Assembly: GCA_903903715.1 (NCBI GenBank)
Contig: CAIUZX010000234.1
Location: 1-5,387, forward strand
Length of the DNA: 5,387 bases
Reading direction: 5' to 3'
Source: an uncultured Caulobacterales bacterium
GTDB lineage: Bacteria; Pseudomonadota; Alphaproteobacteria; Caulobacterales; Caulobacteraceae
Translations under genes and position numbers: made by a program
Shown here: one piece after another, positions 1-5,387 of the stretch
Layout of the letters: each line of letters begins with the position of its first letter
Position numbering within the stretch: position 1 is the stretch's first letter
The notes under the pieces: model-generated
What the model saw: only the letters and a program-made list of their open reading frames with translations
Told to the model about the DNA's origin: nothing
Database searches by the model: none

Positions 1-544
1 CCTCTCCGATCGGCCGTGACGCCAGGTCACCGCGCAGGCTGGGTATAATGCAGAAGCTGCAGCGATGGTCACAGCCCTCGGAGATCTTCAGATAGGCGTA
101 GTGGGCGGGCGTGAGCTTCAGACCCGCCGCCGGCGTTTCAAATCGCTCGGCAAAGGGTTGCGGGGCCGCGGCGCGCACGGCGCTGACGACCGCGTCGTAG
201 GCCTGCGCGCCTGTGATGGCGGCAAGATCGGGAAACCGCTCGCGGATCAGTCCCGCCTCAGCGCCCATGCAACCGGTCACGATCACGGGACGGCCCGAGG
301 CCTGTGCCTCGGCGATGGCGTCGAGGCTTTCCTCACGCGCCGAGTCGAGGAAAGCGCAGGTGTTCACGATGACGGCGTCGGCGTCCGCATAGTCGCCGAC
401 CGTCTGATATCCCTCACCGCGTAGTCGCGTCAGAATACGCTCGGAATCCACCAGCGCCTTGGGGCAGCCCAGACTGACCATACCGACCGAACGGCGGCCT
501 GGCGCGTCCGTCTCAACTGGAGTCCCCAAGGGCTTGTCCGACAT
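1..544 (-). CDS. rimO: Ribosomal protein S12 methylthiotransferase RimO (3' part cut by window edge)
   Basis: Radical SAM enzyme that adds a methylthio group to a conserved aspartate of ribosomal protein S12 in the cytoplasm. The first 181 residues are visible. The N-terminal UPF0004 domain carries GCPKALVDSE (residues 26-35), NTCAF (61-65) and TGCMG (90-94), giving Cys27, Cys63 and Cys92 for one iron-sulfur cluster. The radical SAM motif CX3CX2C follows at Cys158, Cys162 and Cys165 within EGCDHRCSFCIIP, preceded by AHYAYLKIS. SEGCDHRCSFCIIP with PSLRGDLASRPIGE separates RimO from its relative MiaB. The ATG at 544-542 has an AGGAG site six bases upstream. The rest of the radical SAM core and the C-terminal TRAM domain lie beyond the left edge. 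It sits directly downstream of purH and is very likely cotranscribed with it. The family call is certain; completeness of the gene cannot be judged. Confidence 0.96.
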   Translation of the reverse strand, partial: MSDKPLGTPVETDAPGRRSVGMVSLGCPKALVDSERILTRLRGEGYQTVGDYADADAVIVNTCAFLDSAREESLDAIAEAQASGRPVIVTGCMGAEAGLIRERFPDLAAITGAQAYDAVVSAVRAAAPQPFAERFETPAAGLKLTPAHYAYLKISEGCDHRCSFCIIPSLRGDLASRPIGE

Positions 545-550
545 CGAAGG

Positions 551-555
551 CTCCT
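551..555 (-). promoter_or_regulatory. Ribosome binding site of rimO overlapping the purH stop codon
   Basis: On the minus strand the purH stop TAG (556-554) runs straight into AGGAG (555-551), followed by six bases and the rimO ATG (544). The last two bases of the stop codon are the first two of the Shine-Dalgarno sequence. A ribosome finishing purH would therefore stop on the rimO initiation site, which suggests translational coupling (inferred from the geometry). Confidence 0.85.
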
Positions 556-2158
556 AGTGACGGAAGACGCGGACGCCCGTGAAGGCCATCGTAACACCCG
601 CCGCATCGGCGGCGGCGATCACCTCAGAGTCGCGGATGGAGCCGCCCGGCTGGATCACGGCGGTCGCGCCCGCTTCGACAGCCTGGATCAGACCGTCTGC
701 AAAGGGGAAGAAGGCTTCCGACGCGCAGGCGGAACCTTTTGCCAGTGAATGCGGCAGGCCTGCAGTTTCCGCAGCCTCGGCTGCGCGAATGGCGGCAATG
801 CGGGCCGAGTCGCGTCGGTTCATCTGCCCGGCGCCGATCCCGGCTGTCTGCCCGTCCTTCGCATAAACGATGGCGTTGGACTTGACGTGCTTGGCCACAG
901 TGAAGGCGAACAGCATGTCCCGCACTTCCATCTCGGTCGGCTGGCGCTGCGTGACGATCTTCAGGTCCTTGGCGGTCAGCCTTGCAGTGTCGCGGCTCTG
1001 CACCAGGAACCCGCCGGCGACCGAGCGAAACACTTCTCCTCCGGCCAGAGGGTCAGGCAGTTTTCCCGTCAGCAGCAGCCGCAGGTTCTTTCGGTCGGCG
1101 AACAGCGCGATCGCATCGTCGTCGGCTTCGGGCGCGATCACCACTTCGGTGAAGATCTCGGTCATGGCTCGGGCCGTCTCGAGATCCAGCCTGCGGCTCA
1201 CGGCGATCACGCCGCCATAGGCCGAGACGGGATCGCATTGCAGCGCACGGTGATACGCGCTGACGAGCGAGTCTCCGACGGCGACGCCACAAGGGTTGGC
1301 GTGCTTGATGATGGCGACCGCTGGCTGGTCCTCGAATTCGGCGACCAGCTCAATCGCGGCGTCCGTGTCCGCAATGTTGTTGTAGGACAGAGCCTTGCCT
1401 TGCTTCTGCCGCGCCGTCGCCACACCTGGGCGCGCCTCGCTCGTGCGATAGAAGGCGGCGGACTGGTGCGGGTTCTCACCATAGCGCATGGTCTGCACAA
1501 GTTCGCCAGACAGACTCTTCCGATCCGGATAGGCGTCCTGCAGTTCTCCCGCAAACCAGGCGGAGATCGCCGCGTCATAAGCCGCGGTTCGGGCGAATGC
1601 GCGGGCCGCCAGCCTTCTGCGCAGGGCGAGGCTGGTGCCGCCTGAGGCCTTCAGCTCCGCAAGGACCTCCGCCATGCCTTCCGGGTCCACACATACGGCG
1701 ACATAGGCGTGGTTCTTAGCGGATGAGCGGATCATCGCGGGCCCGCCAATATCGATGTTCTCGATGGTCGTGTCGAAGGTCGCTCCGGCGGCCACGGTCG
1801 CCTCGAACGGATAGAGATTGCAATACAATATCTCGATGCCCGGGATATCGTGCTCCCGCATCGCAGCGGCGTGATGCGCGGCGTCCCGTACGCCCAGGAG
1901 CCCCCCGTGGACCTTCGGGTGCAGCGTCTTGACCCGCCCGTCCATCATCTCGGGAAAGCCGGTCAGTTCCGAGACGTCGCGCACCGCGAGGCCAGCCGCC
2001 GCAATGGCCGCGCGCGTGCCGCCGGTCGACACCAACTCGACACCAGACTCAACAAGCGCCCGCGCCGCCTCAATCAGCCCTGTCTTGTCCGAAACAGACA
2101 GCAAGGCGCGGCTCGGCCTGACGAGATCGGGAGCGGGGGGAAAGGTTGGGGCGGTCAT
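554..2158 (-). CDS. purH: Bifunctional AICAR transformylase / IMP cyclohydrolase PurH
   Basis: Catalyses the last two steps of de novo purine synthesis: formyl transfer from 10-formyl-tetrahydrofolate to AICAR, then ring closure to IMP. The 534-residue protein has the usual family length. The N-terminal MGS-like cyclohydrolase domain shows SVSDKTGL (21-28), STGGT (44-48), GRVKTLHPKVHGGLL (74-88) and IDIGGPAMIR (135-144). The C-terminal transformylase domain shows RYGENPHQ (225-232), IIKHANPCG (283-291, with the catalytic Lys-His pair 285-286), SEAFFPFADG (480-489) and QPGGSIRD (503-510). The reading frame stays open for 52 codons upstream, with other ATGs at 2254 and 2314. I chose the ATG at 2158 because homology (PSRALLSVSDKTGL) begins just after it and the upstream translation looks like no PurH. 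Its Shine-Dalgarno is weak. The enzyme call is certain; the start is probable. Confidence 0.97.
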   Translation of the reverse strand: MTAPTFPPAPDLVRPSRALLSVSDKTGLIEAARALVESGVELVSTGGTRAAIAAAGLAVRDVSELTGFPEMMDGRVKTLHPKVHGGLLGVRDAAHHAAAMREHDIPGIEILYCNLYPFEATVAAGATFDTTIENIDIGGPAMIRSSAKNHAYVAVCVDPEGMAEVLAELKASGGTSLALRRRLAARAFARTAAYDAAISAWFAGELQDAYPDRKSLSGELVQTMRYGENPHQSAAFYRTSEARPGVATARQKQGKALSYNNIADTDAAIELVAEFEDQPAVAIIKHANPCGVAVGDSLVSAYHRALQCDPVSAYGGVIAVSRRLDLETARAMTEIFTEVVIAPEADDDAIALFADRKNLRLLLTGKLPDPLAGGEVFRSVAGGFLVQSRDTARLTAKDLKIVTQRQPTEMEVRDMLFAFTVAKHVKSNAIVYAKDGQTAGIGAGQMNRRDSARIAAIRAAEAAETAGLPHSLAKGSACASEAFFPFADGLIQAVEAGATAVIQPGGSIRDSEVIAAADAAGVTMAFTGVRVFRH

Positions 2159-2214
2159 GTGATCCAAATCCAGTCGGGCGCCGATCCGGCGGGGCCCAGG
2201 GAAGGCGGATGCGC

Positions 2215-2262
2215 CTACCACGTTGCGCTCGCCACGACAATTTTCGTCATCCATCTGCGCAT
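2215..2262 (-). CDS. Possible 15-codon leader ORF upstream of purH
   Basis: On the minus strand, ATG at 2262-2260 opens a 15-residue frame, MRRWMTKIVVASATW, ending in TAG at 2217-2215. It is preceded by GAGGTGG (2275-2269) with six bases between, a close match to the Shine-Dalgarno consensus and better than the site in front of purH. The frame ends 56 bases before the purH ATG and is in a different frame from the purH upstream extension. It could be a leader peptide, or the ribosome site could serve a longer purH form starting at 2254, although the spacing (about 14 bases) is then poor. I know of no matching leader peptide. A chance ORF is a real possibility. Confidence 0.3.
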   Translation of the reverse strand: MRRWMTKIVVASATW

Positions 2263-2268
2263 GACCGG

Positions 2269-2275
2269 CCACCTC
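2269..2275 (-). promoter_or_regulatory. Strong Shine-Dalgarno sequence upstream of purH
   Basis: GAGGTGG on the minus strand matches the core of the anti-Shine-Dalgarno complement and lies six bases before the ATG at 2262. It lies more than 100 bases upstream of the chosen purH start, so it is unexplained unless it serves the short leader ORF or an alternative purH start. The match is seen directly; its use is inferred. Confidence 0.4.
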
Positions 2276-2446
2276 ACAGCCAGTTGATTGGTCTTTCTGG
2301 CGATAAGGCCTCATGATGCAGGTCTTGGATGGAGGTCCAAAGTCCCTCGCGCCCGTCGATGTCTGCTCTTTCGCCCGCCCCGTGCGGAGATTTCAGCGGG
2401 TTGTCGGCGGGCGCGGTTCTCTTTTACGACCTCTCCGGTGCTCTTC

Positions 2447-2541
2447 TGATCATATCGTCGTTCTTGATCACATGGATCTTTAGGACCATTTCCATTTCGG
2501 CTGATGAGCGCCTTCTGTCGCATACCCTATAACGCTGATCA
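2447..2541. repeat. Three TGATCA palindromes in the intergenic region
   Basis: TGATCA occurs at 2447-2452, 2465-2470 and 2536-2541. The first two are 18 bases centre to centre and share a longer context (TCTGATCATAT and TCTTGATCACAT); the third is 71 bases further on. By eye I found only one other copy in the window, inside rmuC (4745-4750). Clustering ahead of two divergent genes suggests an operator for a dimeric regulator, but six bases is a short motif and no regulator is identified. Confidence 0.4.
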
Positions 2542-2581
2542 CGGCCTCGATTCTGCATTGAGGGGAATAACCGCCCCAAAT

Positions 2582-2586
2582 GGAGA
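2582..2586 (+). promoter_or_regulatory. Ribosome binding site of the phosphatase gene
   Basis: GGAGA lies eight bases before the ATG at 2595. An earlier in-frame ATG at 2580 would put this site inside the gene; its own upstream purine stretch AGGGGA (2561-2566) is 13 bases away, which is too far for good initiation. This decides the start in favour of 2595. Confidence 0.65.
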
Positions 2587-2594
2587 CGCGTCCA

Positions 2595-3509
2595 ATGGCC
2601 GATTTGTCGCTCCTCAACCCGCCGGTCCTTTCGACCGCGGAGCTGACCTGCCGGCGCGCCGTCTTGTCCGAAAAGTCAGAGAGCCTGATCTACGCTGTAG
2701 GCGATATTCACGGACGGTCAGATCTCCTCAAGAAGATCATCGCTGAAATCGCCGGCGACATATTCAAATCCGGCGTCCACTTCCGCCCGACCCTGGTCTT
2801 CCTCGGAGACTATATTGACAGGGGTCCGTCTTCAAAACAGGTCGTCAACGACTTGATCGCAATCAGCTCCCATCCAGACTTGAACGTCCAGTGTCTACTG
2901 GGAAATCACGAAGCCATGATGCTTGACGTGTACGATCGCGGCGTCGGCGCCGACCTCTGGCTGAAGCACGGTGGCGCTGAAACCTTGAAATCTTATGGAA
3001 TTCACGTCGACCCTGACGCACCGGCGCCTTCGGACCTGCGCCGTCTCATGCGGCGAGCGGTGCCTGCCGACCACATCGCGTTTCTCAAGAGCCTGCCGCT
3101 GATGGCGGTCATTGGCGATTACATCTTCGTGCACGCGGGGGTTCGGCCAGGCGTGGCCCTGGCGGATCAGAAGAAGAGCGACCTGCTCTGGTCACGACTG
3201 AATTCACGTGGTGTCGACGCCCCCGGAAAAACCGTGGTCCATGGCCACACGCCAGTCGACCAGCCCCTGCACACCGAGGGCCGCATCTCCGTCGACACTG
3301 GGGCTTACATGACAGGGCGACTCACCGCCGTCCGGATCGCCAACGATCGGGTCAGCTTTCTGACGACCGAACCCCACGGACGCTTCTACGCAGAGCCCAG
3401 GCGCTGGCGCGGGCAGTTCGGCGCCCGCACGACTGCGCGTCCCGTCCGGCCGGTGTCCACGCCCGTCTCTCGGCCCAGGGTTCCGGATACCTATCAACTG
3501 GTCGGATAA
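2595..3509 (+). CDS. PPP-family metallophosphatase (serine/threonine phosphatase-like)
   Basis: Calcineurin-like two-metal phosphatase of the PPP superfamily, which includes bacterial PrpA/PrpB-type protein phosphatases, lambda phosphatase and the dinucleotide hydrolase ApaH. The 304-residue protein has the whole motif set in order: GDIHGR (36-41, metal ligands Asp37 and His39), GDYIDRGP (71-78, Asp72 and Arg76), GNHE (103-106, Asn104 and His105), VHAG (His180) and HGHTP (216-220, His218), then DTGAY (234-238). No signal peptide or membrane segment is visible, so it should be cytoplasmic. After the catalytic fold there is a tail from about residue 262 rich in arginine and proline. The substrate cannot be read from sequence: protein phosphatase or small-molecule hydrolase both fit. 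ATG 2595 is preferred over 2580 because of the GGAGA site. It is divergent from purH and upstream of a thioesterase gene on the same strand. Confidence 0.92.
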   Translation: MADLSLLNPPVLSTAELTCRRAVLSEKSESLIYAVGDIHGRSDLLKKIIAEIAGDIFKSGVHFRPTLVFLGDYIDRGPSSKQVVNDLIAISSHPDLNVQCLLGNHEAMMLDVYDRGVGADLWLKHGGAETLKSYGIHVDPDAPAPSDLRRLMRRAVPADHIAFLKSLPLMAVIGDYIFVHAGVRPGVALADQKKSDLLWSRLNSRGVDAPGKTVVHGHTPVDQPLHTEGRISVDTGAYMTGRLTAVRIANDRVSFLTTEPHGRFYAEPRRWRGQFGARTTARPVRPVSTPVSRPRVPDTYQLVG

Positions 3510-3521
3510 CCGATAAGGCGC

Positions 3522-3569
3522 GCCGGGTTCCGGCCACTCAACAACCCCTTCCGACTTGTCCCAGGTCGG
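3522..3569 (+). terminator. Two small hairpins after the phosphatase gene, without a T tract
   Basis: GCCGG-gtt-CCGGC (3522-3534) is followed by CCGACTTG-tcc-CAGGTCGG (3551-3569), the second with an eight-pair stem including one G-T wobble. They begin 13 bases after the phosphatase stop. No run of T follows either one, so this is not a standard intrinsic terminator. They could mark a transcript end, slow exonucleases, or be chance pairing in GC-rich DNA. Their position between the stop codon and the thioesterase start is the main reason to list them. Confidence 0.25.
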
Positions 3570-3627
3570 CGAGTACGGCTATGTGCGACACAAGAACCCG
3601 CAGACATCGCGGACCCGCGGATGGCGT

Positions 3628-4440
3628 ATGTCCAAAACCTTCTTTGATCTCAAATCGACCCACAATCCTTATCGGTGGCACCTCCCGGTGGCGGAGCGCC
3701 TTTGCGTCGGCCCCGCCGGCAACAAGTTCCTGTTCGGTGGCGTAGGCCTGGGCGCAGCCGTTGCGGCGATGGAAGTCGCGTGCGACCGGCCCTTGATCTG
3801 GGCGACGGCGCAATACCTTTCCTATGCCCGCCCTCCGTCGATTGTGGATCTCGACGTCAGCGTGCCGGCCCATGGCAAGCACACGAGCCAGGCGCGTGTC
3901 GTCGCTCATGTCGGTGATGCGGAAATCCTCACCGTGAACGCAGCGCTGGGTCGCCGCCCGTCGGATATCACCCATCAATGGGCCAAGGCGCCCGCTACGC
4001 CGCCTCCCGAAGATTGCGAAGTCAGCGAACGCTGGCGGACGGACGTCGAGGATCTGCACCGACACTTTGAGGTTCGCGTGGCCCTTGGGCGGCATGGTCG
4101 GGCGGCTCACCCCGATGGCCCGAGCGAAGACGGAAGGGTGGTGCTGTGGATCCGGCCGCCGGAAGGCGTGTCAATTGACTCAGCCATACTCGCGGTGATG
4201 GCCGACCACGTCCCTTCGGGAGTGGGCCCGGCGCTCGGACGCAACGCCGGGGGCAATAGTCTCGACAATACACTGCGCCTCTTGACCCTCGTCCCCACCG
4301 ACTGGGTGTTGTGTGATGTGACGGTGACAGGCGTCGCGCACGGCGTCGCACACGGGGCGATGCGGCTGTTTTCACAAGATGGACAGCTGATGGCCACCGC
4401 CAGCCAGTCCATGATCTTGCGGATCCGCGACGGAGGCTGA
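3628..4440 (+). CDS. Acyl-CoA thioesterase, TesB-like double-hotdog family
   Basis: Likely hydrolyses acyl-CoA to free fatty acid and CoA in the cytoplasm. The 270-residue protein has two hotdog halves. The first (about 20-110) contains FLFGGVGLGAAVAAME and ATAQYLSYARPP; the second (about 170-265) contains ADH, GGNSLDNTLRL and SQDGQLMATASQSMILR. Set against my recollection of E. coli TesB (Asp204, Thr228, Gln278), Asp193, Ser211 and Gln260 occupy the catalytic places, with serine for threonine. The frame extends back to a TTG at 3556, but the 24 extra residues look unrelated to the family and no ribosome site precedes the TTG; ATG 3628 gives the expected beginning (MSKTFFDL). Its own Shine-Dalgarno is weak. 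The gene lies 118 bases after the phosphatase and 48 before rmuC. Chain-length preference and pathway are unknown. Confidence 0.87.
   Translation: MSKTFFDLKSTHNPYRWHLPVAERLCVGPAGNKFLFGGVGLGAAVAAMEVACDRPLIWATAQYLSYARPPSIVDLDVSVPAHGKHTSQARVVAHVGDAEILTVNAALGRRPSDITHQWAKAPATPPPEDCEVSERWRTDVEDLHRHFEVRVALGRHGRAAHPDGPSEDGRVVLWIRPPEGVSIDSAILAVMADHVPSGVGPALGRNAGGNSLDNTLRLLTLVPTDWVLCDVTVTGVAHGVAHGAMRLFSQDGQLMATASQSMILRIRDGG
4330..4353 (+). repeat. Tandem 12-base repeat inside the thioesterase gene
   Basis: GGCGTCGCGCAC is followed immediately by GGCGTCGCACAC, differing at one base. It is in frame and encodes GVAH twice (residues 235-242), in the strand before the SQDG turn of the second hotdog. The second hotdog appears to have normal length from memory of family members, so this may be coincidence of sequence and not an inserted duplication. 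Confidence 0.8.
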
Positions 4441-4488
4441 TCCGACGCCCCTTCCCGCAGAGGGCGGCTTGGTCTAAGAGAACAAGCC

Positions 4489-5387
4489 ATGAACGTAGAG
4501 CTGATCCTGTCCATCGTCCTCGCCCTTGTCGCCACTGGTCTCGGCGCCGGGCTCTGGTTCTCTCAGGCCGCCTTCCGCCGGGAGGCGGCGCGGGCCGCGG
4601 ACCTGTCAGAGCGTCTGCAGGCGGCGCTGGTGCGCGTTGCGGAGGCTGACGCCCGTGCGCGCAATCTCGAAGACGTCAGCGCCAGCATGGGACAGGCCTT
4701 CCAAGCGATGTCCGCCGAAAGCCTCAGCCGGGCTCAGGACGAGTTGATCAAGCGGGCGGAGGAACAAGCCAAGGCGCGCGAGGCCCAGGCGCGGTCAGAA
4801 ATTGAAAAGCAACTGAAACCCGTCGCCGACACCCTGTCCCGCTTCGAGGCGCAGGTGAGCGCCATGGAAAAGAGCCGCGCCGACGACAATGGCGGTCTGA
4901 AGGCCCAGATCGCGGCGCTGATGCAGGCGTCAGTCGAAACCCAGACCGAAGCGCGCAAGCTTTCGCAGACGCTTCGCAGAGGTGCGGGCGTCCAGGGTCG
5001 TTGGGGCGAACAGACGCTGCGCAACGTGCTGGAAACGGCCGGTCTCTCAGCGCGGTTTGATTTCCTCGAACAGTTCAGCGTGGATACGGAAGAAGGTCGC
5101 AGGCGTCCGGACGTAAAGGTGCGACTGCCTGGCGGCGGCGTTTTCGTGATCGACAGCAAGTGCTCGCTGACCGCCTTCATGGACGCGCAGGAGGCGGTCG
5201 ACGACGCGGGAAGAGACGCAGCGCTTATTCGACACACCGCTAGCGTCCGCCAGCACATGCTTGGCCTCTCCGCCAAAGGCTATTGGGATCAGTTCAAGTC
5301 CGAAGGCTCCCCCGACTTCGTGGCGATGTTCGTCCCGGGAGACGGATTTCTCGCGGCGGCGCTGGACCGTTCGCCGGACCTGATGAC
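4489..5387 (+). CDS. rmuC: DNA recombination protein RmuC (3' part cut by window edge)
   Basis: RmuC-family protein; in E. coli loss of rmuC changes recombination at inverted repeats, and the core is predicted to have a nuclease-like fold. The first 299 residues are visible. Residues 4-24 form a single N-terminal membrane anchor (LILSIVLALVATGLGAGLWF). A long Ala/Glu/Arg/Gln-rich region (about 28-160) looks like coiled coil. The conserved core begins near 157 with KLSQTLRRGAGVQGRWGEQTLRNVLE, then GRRRPDVKVRLPGG (203-216), FVIDSKCSLTAF (219-230), YWDQF (265-269) and PDFVAMFVPGD (275-285), all hallmarks of the family. ATG 4489 is chosen because the membrane segment starts right after it; only a weak AAGAG purine stretch precedes it. 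The C-terminal part of the core lies off the right edge. Co-transcription with the thioesterase is likely from the short gap but unproven. Confidence 0.95.
   Translation, partial: MNVELILSIVLALVATGLGAGLWFSQAAFRREAARAADLSERLQAALVRVAEADARARNLEDVSASMGQAFQAMSAESLSRAQDELIKRAEEQAKAREAQARSEIEKQLKPVADTLSRFEAQVSAMEKSRADDNGGLKAQIAALMQASVETQTEARKLSQTLRRGAGVQGRWGEQTLRNVLETAGLSARFDFLEQFSVDTEEGRRRPDVKVRLPGGGVFVIDSKCSLTAFMDAQEAVDDAGRDAALIRHTASVRQHMLGLSAKGYWDQFKSEGSPDFVAMFVPGDGFLAAALDRSPDLM

Larger units (their letters stand above)
2159..2594. other. Divergent intergenic region between purH and the phosphatase gene
   Basis: About 436 bases separate the chosen starts of the two divergent genes, so both promoters should lie here. 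The middle to right part (roughly 2410-2570) looks richer in A+T than the flanking genes, as expected for a control region. I could not find a sigma-70 promoter with both elements well placed. TATAAC at 2528-2533 could be a -10 box for the phosphatase gene but has no recognisable -35 partner. The region contains three TGATCA palindromes, a GATTC site (GANTC, the CcrM methylation target in many alphaproteobacteria) at 2549-2553, a short hairpin CGCCG-atc-CGGCG at 2179-2191 just upstream of purH, a possible 15-codon leader ORF and a doubtful 67-codon ORF (2329-2532, plus strand). No known riboswitch or RNA gene was recognised. Confidence 0.7.

Noticed and set aside
65..424. 119-codon plus-strand ORF at the left end
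   Set aside because: Antisense to rimO, whose cysteine motifs are unmistakable on the other strand.
749..1645. 298-codon plus-strand ORF opposite purH
   Set aside because: It lies entirely antisense to a well-supported purH, and its translation shows no recognisable domain; long antisense frames are common in GC-rich genes.
2159..2314. N-terminal extension of purH to ATG 2254 or 2314
   Set aside because: The extra residues resemble no PurH, and the protein already has normal length from ATG 2158; kept only as an alternative.
2311..2523. 70-codon basic minus-strand ORF in the intergenic region
   Set aside because: No domain and no clear ribosome site, and it overlaps another equally doubtful frame on the opposite strand.
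3538..4110. 190-codon minus-strand ORF opposite the thioesterase gene
   Set aside because: Antisense to a family-supported gene, with no recognisable domain in its own translation.
4446..4466. CGCCC/GGGCG inverted repeat between the thioesterase gene and rmuC as a terminator
   Set aside because: Five-pair stem with a large loop and no T run; pairing of this size is expected by chance in GC-rich DNA.
4734..5276. 180-codon Ser/Arg-rich minus-strand ORF opposite rmuC
   Set aside because: Composition is typical of the antisense of a GC-rich coding frame, and rmuC is clearly the real gene.

Overview
The window looks like a piece of a GC-rich alphaproteobacterial chromosome, plausibly from the Caulobacterales/Hyphomonadaceae side. 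That placement is an inference from the codon bias, the protein sequences and the RimO variant motif GCPKALVDSE; no rRNA or other decisive marker is present. It reads as ordinary core genome. I see no mobile elements, tRNA or rRNA genes, CRISPR arrays or signs of recent transfer.

Layout. The left part (1-2158) is a minus-strand pair: purH (IMP biosynthesis), followed 9 bases later by rimO (ribosomal protein S12 methylthiotransferase), which runs off the left edge. The rimO ribosome binding site overlaps the purH stop codon, so the two are almost certainly one transcript with coupled translation. The right part (2595-5387) is a plus-strand series: a PPP-family metallophosphatase, a two-hotdog acyl-CoA thioesterase of the TesB type, and rmuC (DNA recombination protein family), which runs off the right edge. 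The three genes share a direction with gaps of 118 and 48 bases. They may be transcribed together, but they do not form an obvious pathway.

The two blocks diverge from a 436-base region (2159-2594) with no confident gene. It should hold the promoters for both directions, although I could not recognise a convincing sigma-70 promoter by eye. It does hold three TGATCA palindromes, a possible 15-codon leader ORF upstream of purH with one of the best Shine-Dalgarno sequences in the window, and a doubtful 67-codon ORF with a hydrophobic stretch.

I found no clear evidence for a new biological system. The best points for a second look are the candidate purH leader ORF and the TGATCA cluster in the shared intergenic region.
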